From positions 31,053-95,052 of the forward strand of contig NZ_FOBD01000021.1 in NCBI RefSeq assembly GCF_900109515.1: a stretch of DNA of 64,000 nt, in the 5' to 3' direction. The position numbers and the translations under genes were made by a program. The first letter of the stretch is position 1; each line of letters opens with the position of its first letter. The notes under the pieces were generated by a model. It worked only from the letters and a program-made list of their open reading frames with translations. It was not told the DNA's origin and ran no database searches. The stretch is from Paenibacillus sp. OK003. GTDB lineage: Bacteria; Bacillota; Bacilli; Paenibacillales; Paenibacillaceae. Positions 26,058 to 34,284 of the stretch are shown in pieces.

Positions 26058-27350
26058 ATGAAATTAGAAAAATTTGCTCACCCAACTGAAGGCGAAAAAA
26101 TTCAAATTGATAACGGTACACTGCAAGTACCTAATAACCCGATCATTCCATTTATCGAAGGTGACGGAACAGGCCGTGACATCTGGAAAGCTTCCAAACG
26201 TGTATTGGATGCAGCTGTTGAAAAAGCATATGACGGCAACAAAAAAATCGCATGGTATGAAGTGTTTGCTGGACAAAAAGCATTCGATACATACGGTGAG
26301 TGGCTGCCGAATGATACACTGGAAGCCATTCGTGAGTATATCGTAGCGATCAAAGGACCATTGACTACACCAATCGGCGGCGGTATTCGTTCCCTGAACG
26401 TAGCGCTGCGTCAAGAACTGGATCTGTACACTTGCTTGCGTCCTGTTCGCTACTTCGATGGTGTACCTTCTCCGGTTAAACGTCCTGAGCTGGTAGACAT
26501 GGTCATTTTCCGTGAGAATACGGAAGATATCTATGCGGGTATTGAGTACGCAGAAGGTTCCGAAGAAGTGAAAAAAGTAATCCAGTTCCTGCAACAGGAA
26601 ATGGGCGTAAACAAAATCCGTTTCCCTGAAACTTCCGGTATTGGTATCAAGCCAGTTTCCTCTGAAGGTTCCAAACGTTTGGTACGTGCAGCAGTGCAAT
26701 ATGCCATCGATCACAACCGTAAGAGCGTTACATTGGTTCACAAAGGCAATATCATGAAATTTACTGAAGGTGCCTTCAAAAACTGGGGTTATGAAGTTGC
26801 TGAAGATGAGTTCGCTGACAAAGTGTTCACTTGGGCACAATACGATATCATTAAAGAAAAAGACGGTACGGATGCAGCTAATGCAGCTCAAAAAGCAGCT
26901 GAAGATGCTGGCAAAATCATCGTGAAAGATGCTATTGCCGATATCGCTCTGCAACAAGTATTGACTCGTCCAGGCGAATTCGATGTAATCGCAACGTTGA
27001 ATCTGAACGGTGACTATCTGTCCGATGCATTGGCTGCACAAGTTGGCGGAATTGGTATCGCTCCAGGAGCGAACATCAACTATGTAACAGGACATGCGAT
27101 CTTCGAAGCTACTCACGGTACTGCACCTAAATATGCTGACAAAGATGTCGTGAACCCTGGTTCCGTTATTCTGTCTGGCGTTATGTTGCTTGAGCACTTG
27201 GGATGGCAAGAAGCGGCTAACCTGATCTACAAAGGGATGGAAACATCCATCAACAACAAAACAGTAACTTATGACTTTGCACGTCTGATGGACGGCGCTA
27301 CTGAAGTGAAATGTTCTGAATTTGCTGATCAAATCATTAAAAACCTGTAA
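26058..27350 (+). CDS. icd: Isocitrate dehydrogenase (NADP+)
   Basis: 430 residues from ATG 26058, with AAGGAGG 11 bases upstream; the in-frame ATG at 26013 has no ribosome site. Signatures: IPFIEGDGTGRDIWKASKRV, the isocitrate-binding loop GGIRSLNVALRQELDLYTCL with its regulatory-type Ser, VIFRENTEDIYAGIE, and the Mg-binding C-terminal part ATHGTAPKYADKDVVNPGS. Oxidative decarboxylation of isocitrate to 2-oxoglutarate. A 472-codon frame lies antisense to this gene but is a shadow. Follows citZ after 150 bases and precedes mdh by 15, as in B. subtilis. Confidence 0.95.
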   Translation: MKLEKFAHPTEGEKIQIDNGTLQVPNNPIIPFIEGDGTGRDIWKASKRVLDAAVEKAYDGNKKIAWYEVFAGQKAFDTYGEWLPNDTLEAIREYIVAIKGPLTTPIGGGIRSLNVALRQELDLYTCLRPVRYFDGVPSPVKRPELVDMVIFRENTEDIYAGIEYAEGSEEVKKVIQFLQQEMGVNKIRFPETSGIGIKPVSSEGSKRLVRAAVQYAIDHNRKSVTLVHKGNIMKFTEGAFKNWGYEVAEDEFADKVFTWAQYDIIKEKDGTDAANAAQKAAEDAGKIIVKDAIADIALQQVLTRPGEFDVIATLNLNGDYLSDALAAQVGGIGIAPGANINYVTGHAIFEATHGTAPKYADKDVVNPGSVILSGVMLLEHLGWQEAANLIYKGMETSINNKTVTYDFARLMDGATEVKCSEFADQIIKNL

Positions 27351-27365
27351 GGGGAGATGTGAATC

Positions 27366-28307
27366 GTGACTATTCAGCGCAAAAAAATCACAGTAGTCGG
27401 CGCCGGATTTACCGGAGCTACAACGGCTTTGATGCTTGCCCAAAAAGAACTCGGGGATGTTATTCTGGTTGATATTCCACAATTGGAAAACCCGACTAAA
27501 GGTAAAGCGCTCGACATGTGGGAAGCTAGTCCTGTTCAGGGCTTCGACAGCAATATCGTCGGTACTTCCAACTACGAGGATACTGCAGGTTCGGAGATTG
27601 TTATTATTACGGCAGGTATTGCTCGTAAACCGGGTATGAGCCGTGATGATCTGGTCAACACGAATGCGGGGATCGTAAAGTCTGTTTGTGAAAATGTGAA
27701 AAAATATTGCCCTGATTCCATCGTCATTATTCTAAGCAACCCGGTAGATGCAATGACATATGCAGCTTATCAGACGCTTGGTTTTCCTAAAAACCGCGTA
27801 ATCGGTCAGTCCGGTGTACTGGATACTGCACGTTATTGTACATTCATTGCACAAGAGCTGAATGTATCGGTTGAAGACGTCCGTGGATTCGTTCTTGGCG
27901 GTCACGGAGACGATATGGTACCACTCGTTCGTTATTCCAGCGTTGGCGGTATTCCAATCGATACCCTCATCCCGGCAGAGCGCATTGAAGCCATCGTACA
28001 ACGCACACGTGTTGGCGGCGGTGAGATCGTGAACCTGCTCGGTAACGGCAGCGCATATTATGCACCAGCAGCTTCATTGGTGCAAATGACCGAAGCCATT
28101 TTGAAAGACAAAAAACGAATCATTCCGGTTATTGCTTACCTTGAAGGGGAATATGGCTACAATGACTTGTTCCTTGGTGTGCCAACCATTCTGGGTGGTA
28201 ACGGAATTGAAAAAATATTTGAACTGGAACTGACTGCTGAAGAAAAAGCAGGACTCGACAAATCTGCGGATTCGGTTCGTAACGTCATTTCAGTAGTGAA
28301 CCTGTAA
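27366..28307 (+). CDS. mdh: Malate dehydrogenase
   Basis: 313 residues starting with GTG at 27366 (GGGGAG about 9 bases upstream). Rossmann loop VVGAGFTGATTALMLAQ, the NAD-binding acid in VDIPQLENPTKGKALDM, IITAGIARKPGMSRDDL, and the catalytic His in VLGGHGDDMVPL. LDH-like MDH of the Bacillus type; oxidises malate to oxaloacetate with NAD+. Last gene of citZ-icd-mdh, closed by a strong hairpin. Confidence 0.95.
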   Translation: MTIQRKKITVVGAGFTGATTALMLAQKELGDVILVDIPQLENPTKGKALDMWEASPVQGFDSNIVGTSNYEDTAGSEIVIITAGIARKPGMSRDDLVNTNAGIVKSVCENVKKYCPDSIVIILSNPVDAMTYAAYQTLGFPKNRVIGQSGVLDTARYCTFIAQELNVSVEDVRGFVLGGHGDDMVPLVRYSSVGGIPIDTLIPAERIEAIVQRTRVGGGEIVNLLGNGSAYYAPAASLVQMTEAILKDKKRIIPVIAYLEGEYGYNDLFLGVPTILGGNGIEKIFELELTAEEKAGLDKSADSVRNVISVVNL

Positions 28308-28338
28308 AAGTTTGAAAACTTTTTGACAGGAACAGACA

Positions 28339-28372
28339 GAAAACCTTCGGATCATCCGGAGGTTTTCTTTTC
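28339..28372 (+). terminator. Terminator after mdh
   Basis: GAAAACCT-TCGGAT / ATCCGG-AGGTTTTC followed by T residues, 32 bases after the stop. Confidence 0.85.
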
Positions 28373-28447
28373 TTTGGATAAGTTCCCCAGTATAATGAGA
28401 TGTGATGTATAGCACACTGATTGAAATTTCTGAGGAGGATGGACATT

Positions 28448-28873
28448 TTGACAATGATTATGTATTTGCTCCATATTATTGGAGCACTGGCGATGGGCTT
28501 CTATCTGATCTTGCCATTCGTGGTTGGCAAAATCCGCACCTTGAGTGCTGCCGCTCAAGAGGGCGCATTTGCATCGCTCCGTTCATTGAACCGTATCGCA
28601 CAGTACGGACTTGTGATTCAGCTTCTTACGGGTGGTTACTTGATGACCAAGGGCGAGTATTCCTATCTGTGGATGGGCGTGGTAGTGGTTCTGTTGCTTG
28701 CTATTGCAGCAATCGGTGGCATTATGGGTAAACCGCTACGCTTGGCAGCAGAGGCTGTGAAAAGCAATCGTGACGTCAGTGCAGAGCAGAGCAAGATTCG
28801 CACGTTCAGCACATTGCTTGCCGTATTCCTGCTCATTATGGTGTATCTGATGGTGAACAACCAGGTGATCTAA
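28448..28873 (+). CDS. Four-helix membrane protein, unknown function
   Basis: 141 residues. The frame opens at 28421, but GAGGAGG at 28433 fits TTG 28448 (8-base spacing), giving MTMIMYLLHIIGALAMGFYL; ATG 28454 is the other choice. Four hydrophobic segments at about residues 3-23, 50-65, 73-95 and 118-138, with short charged loops such as AAEAVKSNRDVSAEQSK. I do not recognise a named family, and there are no catalytic motifs. It lies alone between the mdh terminator and its own hairpin. Confidence 0.65.
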   Translation: MTMIMYLLHIIGALAMGFYLILPFVVGKIRTLSAAAQEGAFASLRSLNRIAQYGLVIQLLTGGYLMTKGEYSYLWMGVVVVLLLAIAAIGGIMGKPLRLAAEAVKSNRDVSAEQSKIRTFSTLLAVFLLIMVYLMVNNQVI

Positions 28874-28973
28874 CAACAGCTGCGAACGAGTTTTATTTGC
28901 GAGCTGAACTTAAAGCGTTTGCACTTCAAACGTTGGGACAAGCTGAATAAAGTAAGGTCTTGAACCGTATTGA

Positions 28974-29003
28974 AATAGACAGCCCTCAGGCTGTCTATTT
29001 TTG
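28974..29003. terminator. Terminator between membrane protein and GGDEF gene
   Basis: AATAGACAGCC, loop CTCA, GGCTGTCTATT with T-run. Flanking genes are convergent, so it may serve both. Confidence 0.8.
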
Positions 29004-29098
29004 TTCGCTCAATCTGGGATAATGTCTGACAACCAGAAATGTATATAGCGTTGATACAAAGGCATATATGGCTCACGTAGTTATACTCTACATTTTAG

Positions 29099-30658
29099 TT
29101 AACCCAGGCTCACAGCGTGGGCAAATACGGTGTTACGACCGTTACGCTTGGACTCATATAGTGCCGTATCGGCATCGCGCAGCAAGGATTCCAGAGAATC
29201 GGACCCTCCATTATATTGTGCCACTCCGAAGCTTGAAGTCAGTGGAATACGAGTACCTTGTACCTCCAGCGGGTCATTCAACAAAGCTATGCGTAACTTC
29301 TCAGCAAGCTGCTCACCGTCTTGGAGGGAGGCATTGGGTACCGCGATAACAAACTCCTCTCCTCCATAACGTGCAAACAACATCTCCGAATTCAGATAAC
29401 GATTACATACAGAGACAACATGAATGATGGCCTGATCCCCAACGTCATGTCCATAGGTGTCATTAATTCGTTTGAAATGATCAATGTCAAATAATATAAA
29501 GGCCGTTGGCCGCAGATTAAGCTGGGCTTCACTCAGTATCTCTCGACCTCTAAGCAGGAACTGCGTGCGGTTATATATTTTGGTGAGACCATCGAAGTAA
29601 GCCAGTTGCTTCAATTGTTCTTGTAGGAAACGTTGCTCTGTAATATCAATCAGCATAATCAGTGTGCCAACAGCTTGTCCTTCTTTGTTATAGACATAAG
29701 AGGTTCTTACCTGATAACAGACGGTCTCTCCGTTCAATTGCCAGTACAGATCGGTTTGCAGACCTTCTCGGCCATATTCCACTGGAAAGGTCTCGCCGGC
29801 AAGCGACAGCCAGATATCATTCAGATGTTGACCTACCATGCTGAAATCAAGCTCTGGCAGCATATCACGCAGAGATTTGTTGTAGTCGACGAGACGATTG
29901 GAACTATCCAGCACGATAACGCCTTCACGCATGCTCTCAAAGATACTATCCTTGGCAATAGGTACGATGGTTAGCAGACGGGACGATAGAATAGCCCATA
30001 TATACATAGCGGATGTGATGCACATGAGAACCGGAACAGGGTCCATACCACCTGGGGTCAGACCAAGCAAATACACAAAGGCCGCTACCATGGGAATAAT
30101 CTGTGAAGTAATCAGTGTGAGTAGCTGACGACGATACATCCTTTTGGTATGTTTCCATTGTCCGATGAGAATAAGGCAGGCACATAACAGACAGGAAAAG
30201 GTGAATGCACCATGAACAACGTACCACTGCCCTACGGCAATATCCATTAGAGGGACGGAACTGTCTTCTCTTAGCCATACTCTTTTATAGAAAAGATGAT
30301 GAAAATCATTTGTTGCCACCATGAACAAGGTAATGGGAGGGATTACAAACAGCGCCGCAGAAGCTTTTTTGGATAACGTTTTACCCGTGTATTGCATCAT
30401 GAGCATCAGCCCAAGTGAGGCGGAGAAAGGCATACCGATGTATTCAACGACCGTCCAGAATTTCATCTGCTCCAGTGTATTGCTTGCGAGTTCAATCGCG
30501 TAACCGAAAGTGTAAACCGACAGAGCTGCTGTATAGAGAATGAATATTTTCGAACTGGGGATTTCTGCTCTTCTAACATAAGTATATAAACACAGAAAAA
30601 CATTCAGCACAGCTGAAGTTGCTACAAGTGTTATATAAGAATTAATGTGCGATTCCAT
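29099..30658 (-). CDS. Membrane diguanylate cyclase (7TM sensor, PAS, GGDEF)
   Basis: About 519 residues. Seven hydrophobic segments fill the first 220 residues, as in the 7TM N-terminal sensor of many Bacillota kinases and cyclases. A PAS domain follows at about residues 225-345 (SIFESMREGVIVLDSSNRLVDY), then GGDEF at about 355-515. The catalytic site is intact (FARYGGEEFVIAVP), with the substrate Asp in DIDHFKRINDTYGHDVGD. The product-inhibition I-site RxxD is replaced by NSEM. Makes cyclic di-GMP from two GTP. ATG 30673 has no ribosome site; ATG 30658 follows ATGGAGACC and is preferred. No partner phosphodiesterase is nearby. Confidence 0.85.
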   Translation of the reverse strand: MESHINSYITLVATSAVLNVFLCLYTYVRRAEIPSSKIFILYTAALSVYTFGYAIELASNTLEQMKFWTVVEYIGMPFSASLGLMLMMQYTGKTLSKKASAALFVIPPITLFMVATNDFHHLFYKRVWLREDSSVPLMDIAVGQWYVVHGAFTFSCLLCACLILIGQWKHTKRMYRRQLLTLITSQIIPMVAAFVYLLGLTPGGMDPVPVLMCITSAMYIWAILSSRLLTIVPIAKDSIFESMREGVIVLDSSNRLVDYNKSLRDMLPELDFSMVGQHLNDIWLSLAGETFPVEYGREGLQTDLYWQLNGETVCYQVRTSYVYNKEGQAVGTLIMLIDITEQRFLQEQLKQLAYFDGLTKIYNRTQFLLRGREILSEAQLNLRPTAFILFDIDHFKRINDTYGHDVGDQAIIHVVSVCNRYLNSEMLFARYGGEEFVIAVPNASLQDGEQLAEKLRIALLNDPLEVQGTRIPLTSSFGVAQYNGGSDSLESLLRDADTALYESKRNGRNTVFAHAVSLG

Positions 30659-31078
30659 GGGTTTGGTCTCCATATTAGATCAGAATAGTTGCTTAGTTGG
30701 GAAGCATGACTGCATCATTCAAACTGGATTAATGTAGTTTAAAGCGAACCTGTATACTGTCCATTGTACATCAGCCCATTCGGCATAGGAATACAATTTG
30801 GGCAGTGAATCAGTCCAATTTCGATAAAATTTGCGAATGTTTCAGCATGCCTGATCGGTACGTCTTTTTTTAATGAGCATATAGCGGAATGGATATGATT
30901 TTGATCTGGTTTACAAAAGTCGGGATCGGCGTTGATACAACCATGATATTTTATCATTAGGCTTGCCTGGGGATAGTTCTAGAACAATCGCGGCTGTACT
31001 GCTTATCAAAAATGGCAGGGTCTTCATGCTATCTGTGATATGATATAGACCGAACAAGTAAGCTTCGGAGGCGGTCAT
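30659..31078. other. Intergenic region GGDEF gene/cupin gene
   Basis: About 420 bases between divergent genes. A 72-codon minus-strand frame (30739-30957) exists but lacks a ribosome site and family character. The region presumably holds both promoters; nothing else was recognised. Confidence 0.4.
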
Positions 31079-31423
31079 ATGAAGATTAGCAAACAAAATG
31101 CGGCACACTATATATGGGGTGGGCAATGTGATGGCTGGCATCTCGTTCAAAATGGAGAACTGAGCGTTATTCATGAACTTATGCCTGCAGGAACATCTGA
31201 AACTCGGCATTATCATTCGATAAGTCGTCAGTTCTTTTTCATCCTTAGTGGTGAGGCCTGTATGGAACTTAACGGGGAAGAGTTCATGCTTGGACCCCAT
31301 GAAGGGATAGAAATTGCGCCGAAGATGCCACATCAGATGCAGAATCGGGGCGAAGCAGACGTAGAGTTTCTTGTCATTTCACAGCCCACCACTCGTGGTG
31401 ATCGAATAGAAATGGACATGTAG
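31079..31423 (+). CDS. Cupin-domain protein
   Basis: 114 residues from ATG 31079 after CGGAGGCGG. A single cupin barrel: motif 1 is in TSETRHYHSISRQFFFILSGE, giving the His-x-His and later Glu-type metal ligands, and motif 2 is PHEGIEIAPKMPHQMQNRG with another His. Such small cupins bind a metal and act as sugar-modifying enzymes, dioxygenases or ligand sensors; this one cannot be narrowed down. It ends 36 bases before phoR, so it may be co-transcribed with it. Confidence 0.75.
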   Translation: MKISKQNAAHYIWGGQCDGWHLVQNGELSVIHELMPAGTSETRHYHSISRQFFFILSGEACMELNGEEFMLGPHEGIEIAPKMPHQMQNRGEADVEFLVISQPTTRGDRIEMDM

Positions 31424-31458
31424 TTAAATTATTAATTTTATAACAAAGGAAGAGATAG

Positions 31459-33288
31459 ATGAGACCGTTCCGAATTCGCCTGGCCATCATTATGATGGTG
31501 CTGATCGGTATTTCCGTCATTGTGGCGGGGTATACGATGGGCAGAGTTTTTAAGACTACTCACATTAATGCACTGGAGCAAACGATGGTGCGTGAGATCA
31601 ACTTGCTAAAAGCAACGTTCCCGTTTCATGATGCATCCGATCCTACAAATGCAGAGACACAGAAATATTATTCAGATCGCGCTGTCGAGCTGGATCGACT
31701 GACGGATTCACGGGTAACCTTTATCAATAAAGACGGGACGGTCATTGGCGACTCGGAGAGCGATCCCAATTCAATGGATAACCATTTGAACCGTCAGGAG
31801 ATTAAAGAAGCGGTTGGGCAAAACTATGGTCAGTCGATTCGTTATAGTGCAACACTTGGACAGGATATGCTGTATGTGGCGCTACCTGTGAATTCGGATC
31901 AAAGCGACATGATCGAGCTGCCCAGTGGGAAATTTGACGGTTACATTCGATTGTCCATGAGTCTTGAAGCTGTGGATCAGGGTCTCCAGCAGGGCTGGAT
32001 TTTGATGGTTTTCACGTTGGGCCTTCTGTTCCTGATTGTGGCTCTGGTTAGTTATCGGGTTGCGCGGGGACTAACATCACCTATTGAGCATATTACGAAG
32101 GTGGCTCACCGGATCACCAAGCTGGATTATGATGCGAGAGTGGATGTAACTCGTAATGATGAGATCGGTCAACTGGGACTTGCCATAAATGGAATGGCAG
32201 ACAGCCTTCAGATGCAGCTGAAGACGATCAGGGATAATGAAGCGCTGCTGCAAAGTGTGCTTGCCAACATGACAGGCGGCATTATAATGATTGATGCAGG
32301 TCAATCGATTGCACTGGTCAATCGGGAAGCAGAGCGTATTCTTGGCATTCAGGCAGAGCGGGTTACTGGCAGGCCATATATTGAATTGAAGCGGCATTAT
32401 GAGCTGACCCGCACGATTGAAGAAAGTGTAGCATTGCGAGAACCGATGCATGAAGAAGTGAGTGTGTTCAATCCGGTGGAAAAATTGATTCGCATTGACG
32501 GGGTACCGATGTCTGAAGATGACGGTGCTTACCGGGGGATGCTCTTCCTCCTCCAGGATGTAACGGCGATCCGCAGGCTGGAATCGATGCGCAGTGAGTT
32601 TGTAGCGAACGTATCTCATGAGCTCAAGACGCCGGTAGCTGCGGTCAAAGGTTTTGCCGAAACCCTTCTCAGCGGCGGGGTACAGGACAAAGAGACGGAG
32701 CGTTCATTCCTGCAGATCATCTATGATGAAGGTGACAGATTGAACCGATTAATCGGAGATATTCTGGAGTTGTCCAAAATCGAGTCCAAACGTGCTCCCC
32801 TGCAGTGTTCACCAGTGCATGTGCATTCGTTCTTCGAGATGGTTCTGGGTACCCTGTCCAAGGTGGCGGAGAAGAAAGAGATTCGACTGGAGATGAATGT
32901 TCCCGAAGAATTGTATATTGAAGCTGATGAGGATAAAATGAAGCAGATCTTTATTAATCTGTTATCCAACGGCATTAACTATACCCCTGAGGGTGGACGG
33001 GTTAAATTACAAGTGTCGGTTGAGCATCATGAGGCCGAAGAAGAAGTTGTATTTGCGGTGTCCGACACAGGAATTGGTATTCCGAAGAAAGATTTGCCGC
33101 GGATTTTTGAACGCTTTTATCGGGTGGACAAGGGCAGATCTCGTAATTCGGGAGGAACAGGACTTGGGCTTTCAATTGTGAAACATCTGGTTGAATTGCA
33201 CCATGGCAAACTATCTGTAGAGAGTGAACTTGGCATGGGAACAACGTTTCGTGTTATCCTTCCATTAATTCAGGATGAAGAAATCTAG
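31459..33288 (+). CDS. phoR: Phosphate-sensing histidine kinase PhoR
   Basis: 609 residues from ATG 31459 with AAAGGAAGAGATAG upstream. Membrane segments at about residues 9-29 and 175-198 frame an extracytoplasmic sensor of about 145 residues. HAMP follows at about 199-253 (LTSPIEHITKVAHRITKLDY), PAS at about 262-370, HisKA with the phosphorylated His387 (NVSHELKTPVAAVKGFAETL), and HATPase_c with N box FINLLSNGINYTPEGG and G boxes DTGIGIPKKD and GTGLGLSIVKH. With PhoP it controls the phosphate-starvation response. The order kinase-then-regulator is the reverse of B. subtilis phoP-phoR. A CpxA/WalK-like kinase is the alternative, but the Pho context argues for PhoR. Confidence 0.85.
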   Translation: MRPFRIRLAIIMMVLIGISVIVAGYTMGRVFKTTHINALEQTMVREINLLKATFPFHDASDPTNAETQKYYSDRAVELDRLTDSRVTFINKDGTVIGDSESDPNSMDNHLNRQEIKEAVGQNYGQSIRYSATLGQDMLYVALPVNSDQSDMIELPSGKFDGYIRLSMSLEAVDQGLQQGWILMVFTLGLLFLIVALVSYRVARGLTSPIEHITKVAHRITKLDYDARVDVTRNDEIGQLGLAINGMADSLQMQLKTIRDNEALLQSVLANMTGGIIMIDAGQSIALVNREAERILGIQAERVTGRPYIELKRHYELTRTIEESVALREPMHEEVSVFNPVEKLIRIDGVPMSEDDGAYRGMLFLLQDVTAIRRLESMRSEFVANVSHELKTPVAAVKGFAETLLSGGVQDKETERSFLQIIYDEGDRLNRLIGDILELSKIESKRAPLQCSPVHVHSFFEMVLGTLSKVAEKKEIRLEMNVPEELYIEADEDKMKQIFINLLSNGINYTPEGGRVKLQVSVEHHEAEEEVVFAVSDTGIGIPKKDLPRIFERFYRVDKGRSRNSGGTGLGLSIVKHLVELHHGKLSVESELGMGTTFRVILPLIQDEEI

Positions 33289-33323
33289 TCCGATGGAAGT
33301 GAAATGTAAAAGGAATATGGTGT

Positions 33324-33340
33324 TTTACACAGAGTTAACA
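33324..33340 (+). promoter_or_regulatory. Pho box upstream of phoP
   Basis: TTTACA, 5 bases, TTAACA: two PhoP half-sites in the known 11-base phase. A TATGAT -10 lies at 33350-33355. This gives phoP its own, probably auto-activated, promoter inside the phoR-phoP gap. Confidence 0.7.
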
Positions 33341-33403
33341 ATTAGGTGCTATGATAAACAAAGTGTTGTGGCAACAGACAACCTATAGGAGAGAAGGGGT
33401 ATC

Positions 33404-34132
33404 ATGGCGCAGCGTTTGCTCGTTATTGAAGATGAACCAACATTATCAAGATTGCTTACGTACAACCTGACACAAGAGGGCTATGATGTTATTGCTGAGG
33501 ATCACGGATCTTCAGGTTATGATCGGGCGTTGTCCCAGGAGTTTGATCTGATTCTGCTGGATCTGATGCTTCCTGGAATGAATGGTCTGGATATTCTGAA
33601 CAAGTTACGAATTCAGGGTGTTAGTACACCGGTCATTATTCTCACAGCCAAAAACGGTGAAGCCGAAGTTGTGCAGGGCTTAAAATCAGGTGCCGATGAT
33701 TATATTACGAAGCCATTTGGTGTATCCGAATTGCTTGCTCGCGTAGATGCGGTGTTAAGACGTTATTCGAACGGTGAAGATTTGCCGCAACCAGAGGATA
33801 AAGACGGTTCCCGTATTATTCTGGGAGAGCTTGAGATATATCCTTTGAAGTATGAAGTGACATTGGGTGGACAATCCATTAGTCTACGTCCCAAGGAGTT
33901 CGAGGTACTGCTTTATCTGGCCAAGAAGCCAGGTGTTGTGCTTACCCGGGATGATCTGATGAATGCGGTCTGGGGCTTCGATTATATCGGAGGACAGCGC
34001 ACGGTGGACGTTCATGTCAGTTCATTGCGGAAAAAGTTGGAGCTGGACCCGGAATCGGTTCATATTGATTCGATTCGCGGTGTAGGTTATAAATTGGTTG
34101 TAAAAAGAAAAACTCCCCATCATTCAAGTTAA
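33404..34132 (+). CDS. phoP: Response regulator PhoP (OmpR/PhoB family)
   Basis: 242 residues from ATG 33404 after GGAGAGAAGGGGTATC. Receiver domain with acidic pocket IEDEP, phospho-acceptor Asp53 in LILLDLMLPGMNG, conserved Thr in ILTAKNG, and Lys in YITKPFG. The C-terminal winged helix at about 140-238 has LRPKEFEVLLYLAKKPG and VDVHVSSLRKKL. Binds TTAACA repeats; three such Pho boxes lie within 2.3 kb here. Its last codons overlap the left arm of the terminator at 34108. Confidence 0.9.
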   Translation: MAQRLLVIEDEPTLSRLLTYNLTQEGYDVIAEDHGSSGYDRALSQEFDLILLDLMLPGMNGLDILNKLRIQGVSTPVIILTAKNGEAEVVQGLKSGADDYITKPFGVSELLARVDAVLRRYSNGEDLPQPEDKDGSRIILGELEIYPLKYEVTLGGQSISLRPKEFEVLLYLAKKPGVVLTRDDLMNAVWGFDYIGGQRTVDVHVSSLRKKLELDPESVHIDSIRGVGYKLVVKRKTPHHSS

Positions 34133-34155
34133 CAATGATCGGGGAGTTTTATTTT
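34108..34155 (+). terminator. Terminator overlapping the end of phoP
   Basis: AAAACTCCCC-ATCATT / AATGAT-GGGGAGTTTT followed by T residues. The left arm is inside phoP and the phoP stop codon is in the loop. The next Pho box begins at the T-run. Confidence 0.85.
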
Positions 34156-34191
34156 ACATTCCTTTAACACAAACAAATATTTTCCTTTACG
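34153..34191 (+). promoter_or_regulatory. Pho box upstream of the CBS/MCP gene
   Basis: TTTACA at 34153, TTAACA at 34164 and TTTACG at 34186, all in 11-base phase with one degenerate repeat at 34175. This is the same three-of-four arrangement as before pstB. Confidence 0.7.
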
Positions 34192-34284
34192 TATAGGGAG
34201 TAGGATGAAGCTGTCTGAGTGATACTTTGTACCTACATATTCCACCTCAGGACGGAGCTCATACGTAAAGGAGATTGCGCATTT

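Noticed and set aside
26064..27482. 472-codon minus-strand frame opposite icd
   Set aside because: No family features, no ribosome site, and it mirrors a highly conserved gene. It arises from the codon bias of icd.
30739..30957. 72-codon minus-strand frame with several Cys and His
   Set aside because: No ribosome site and no recognisable domain in an AT-rich intergenic region.
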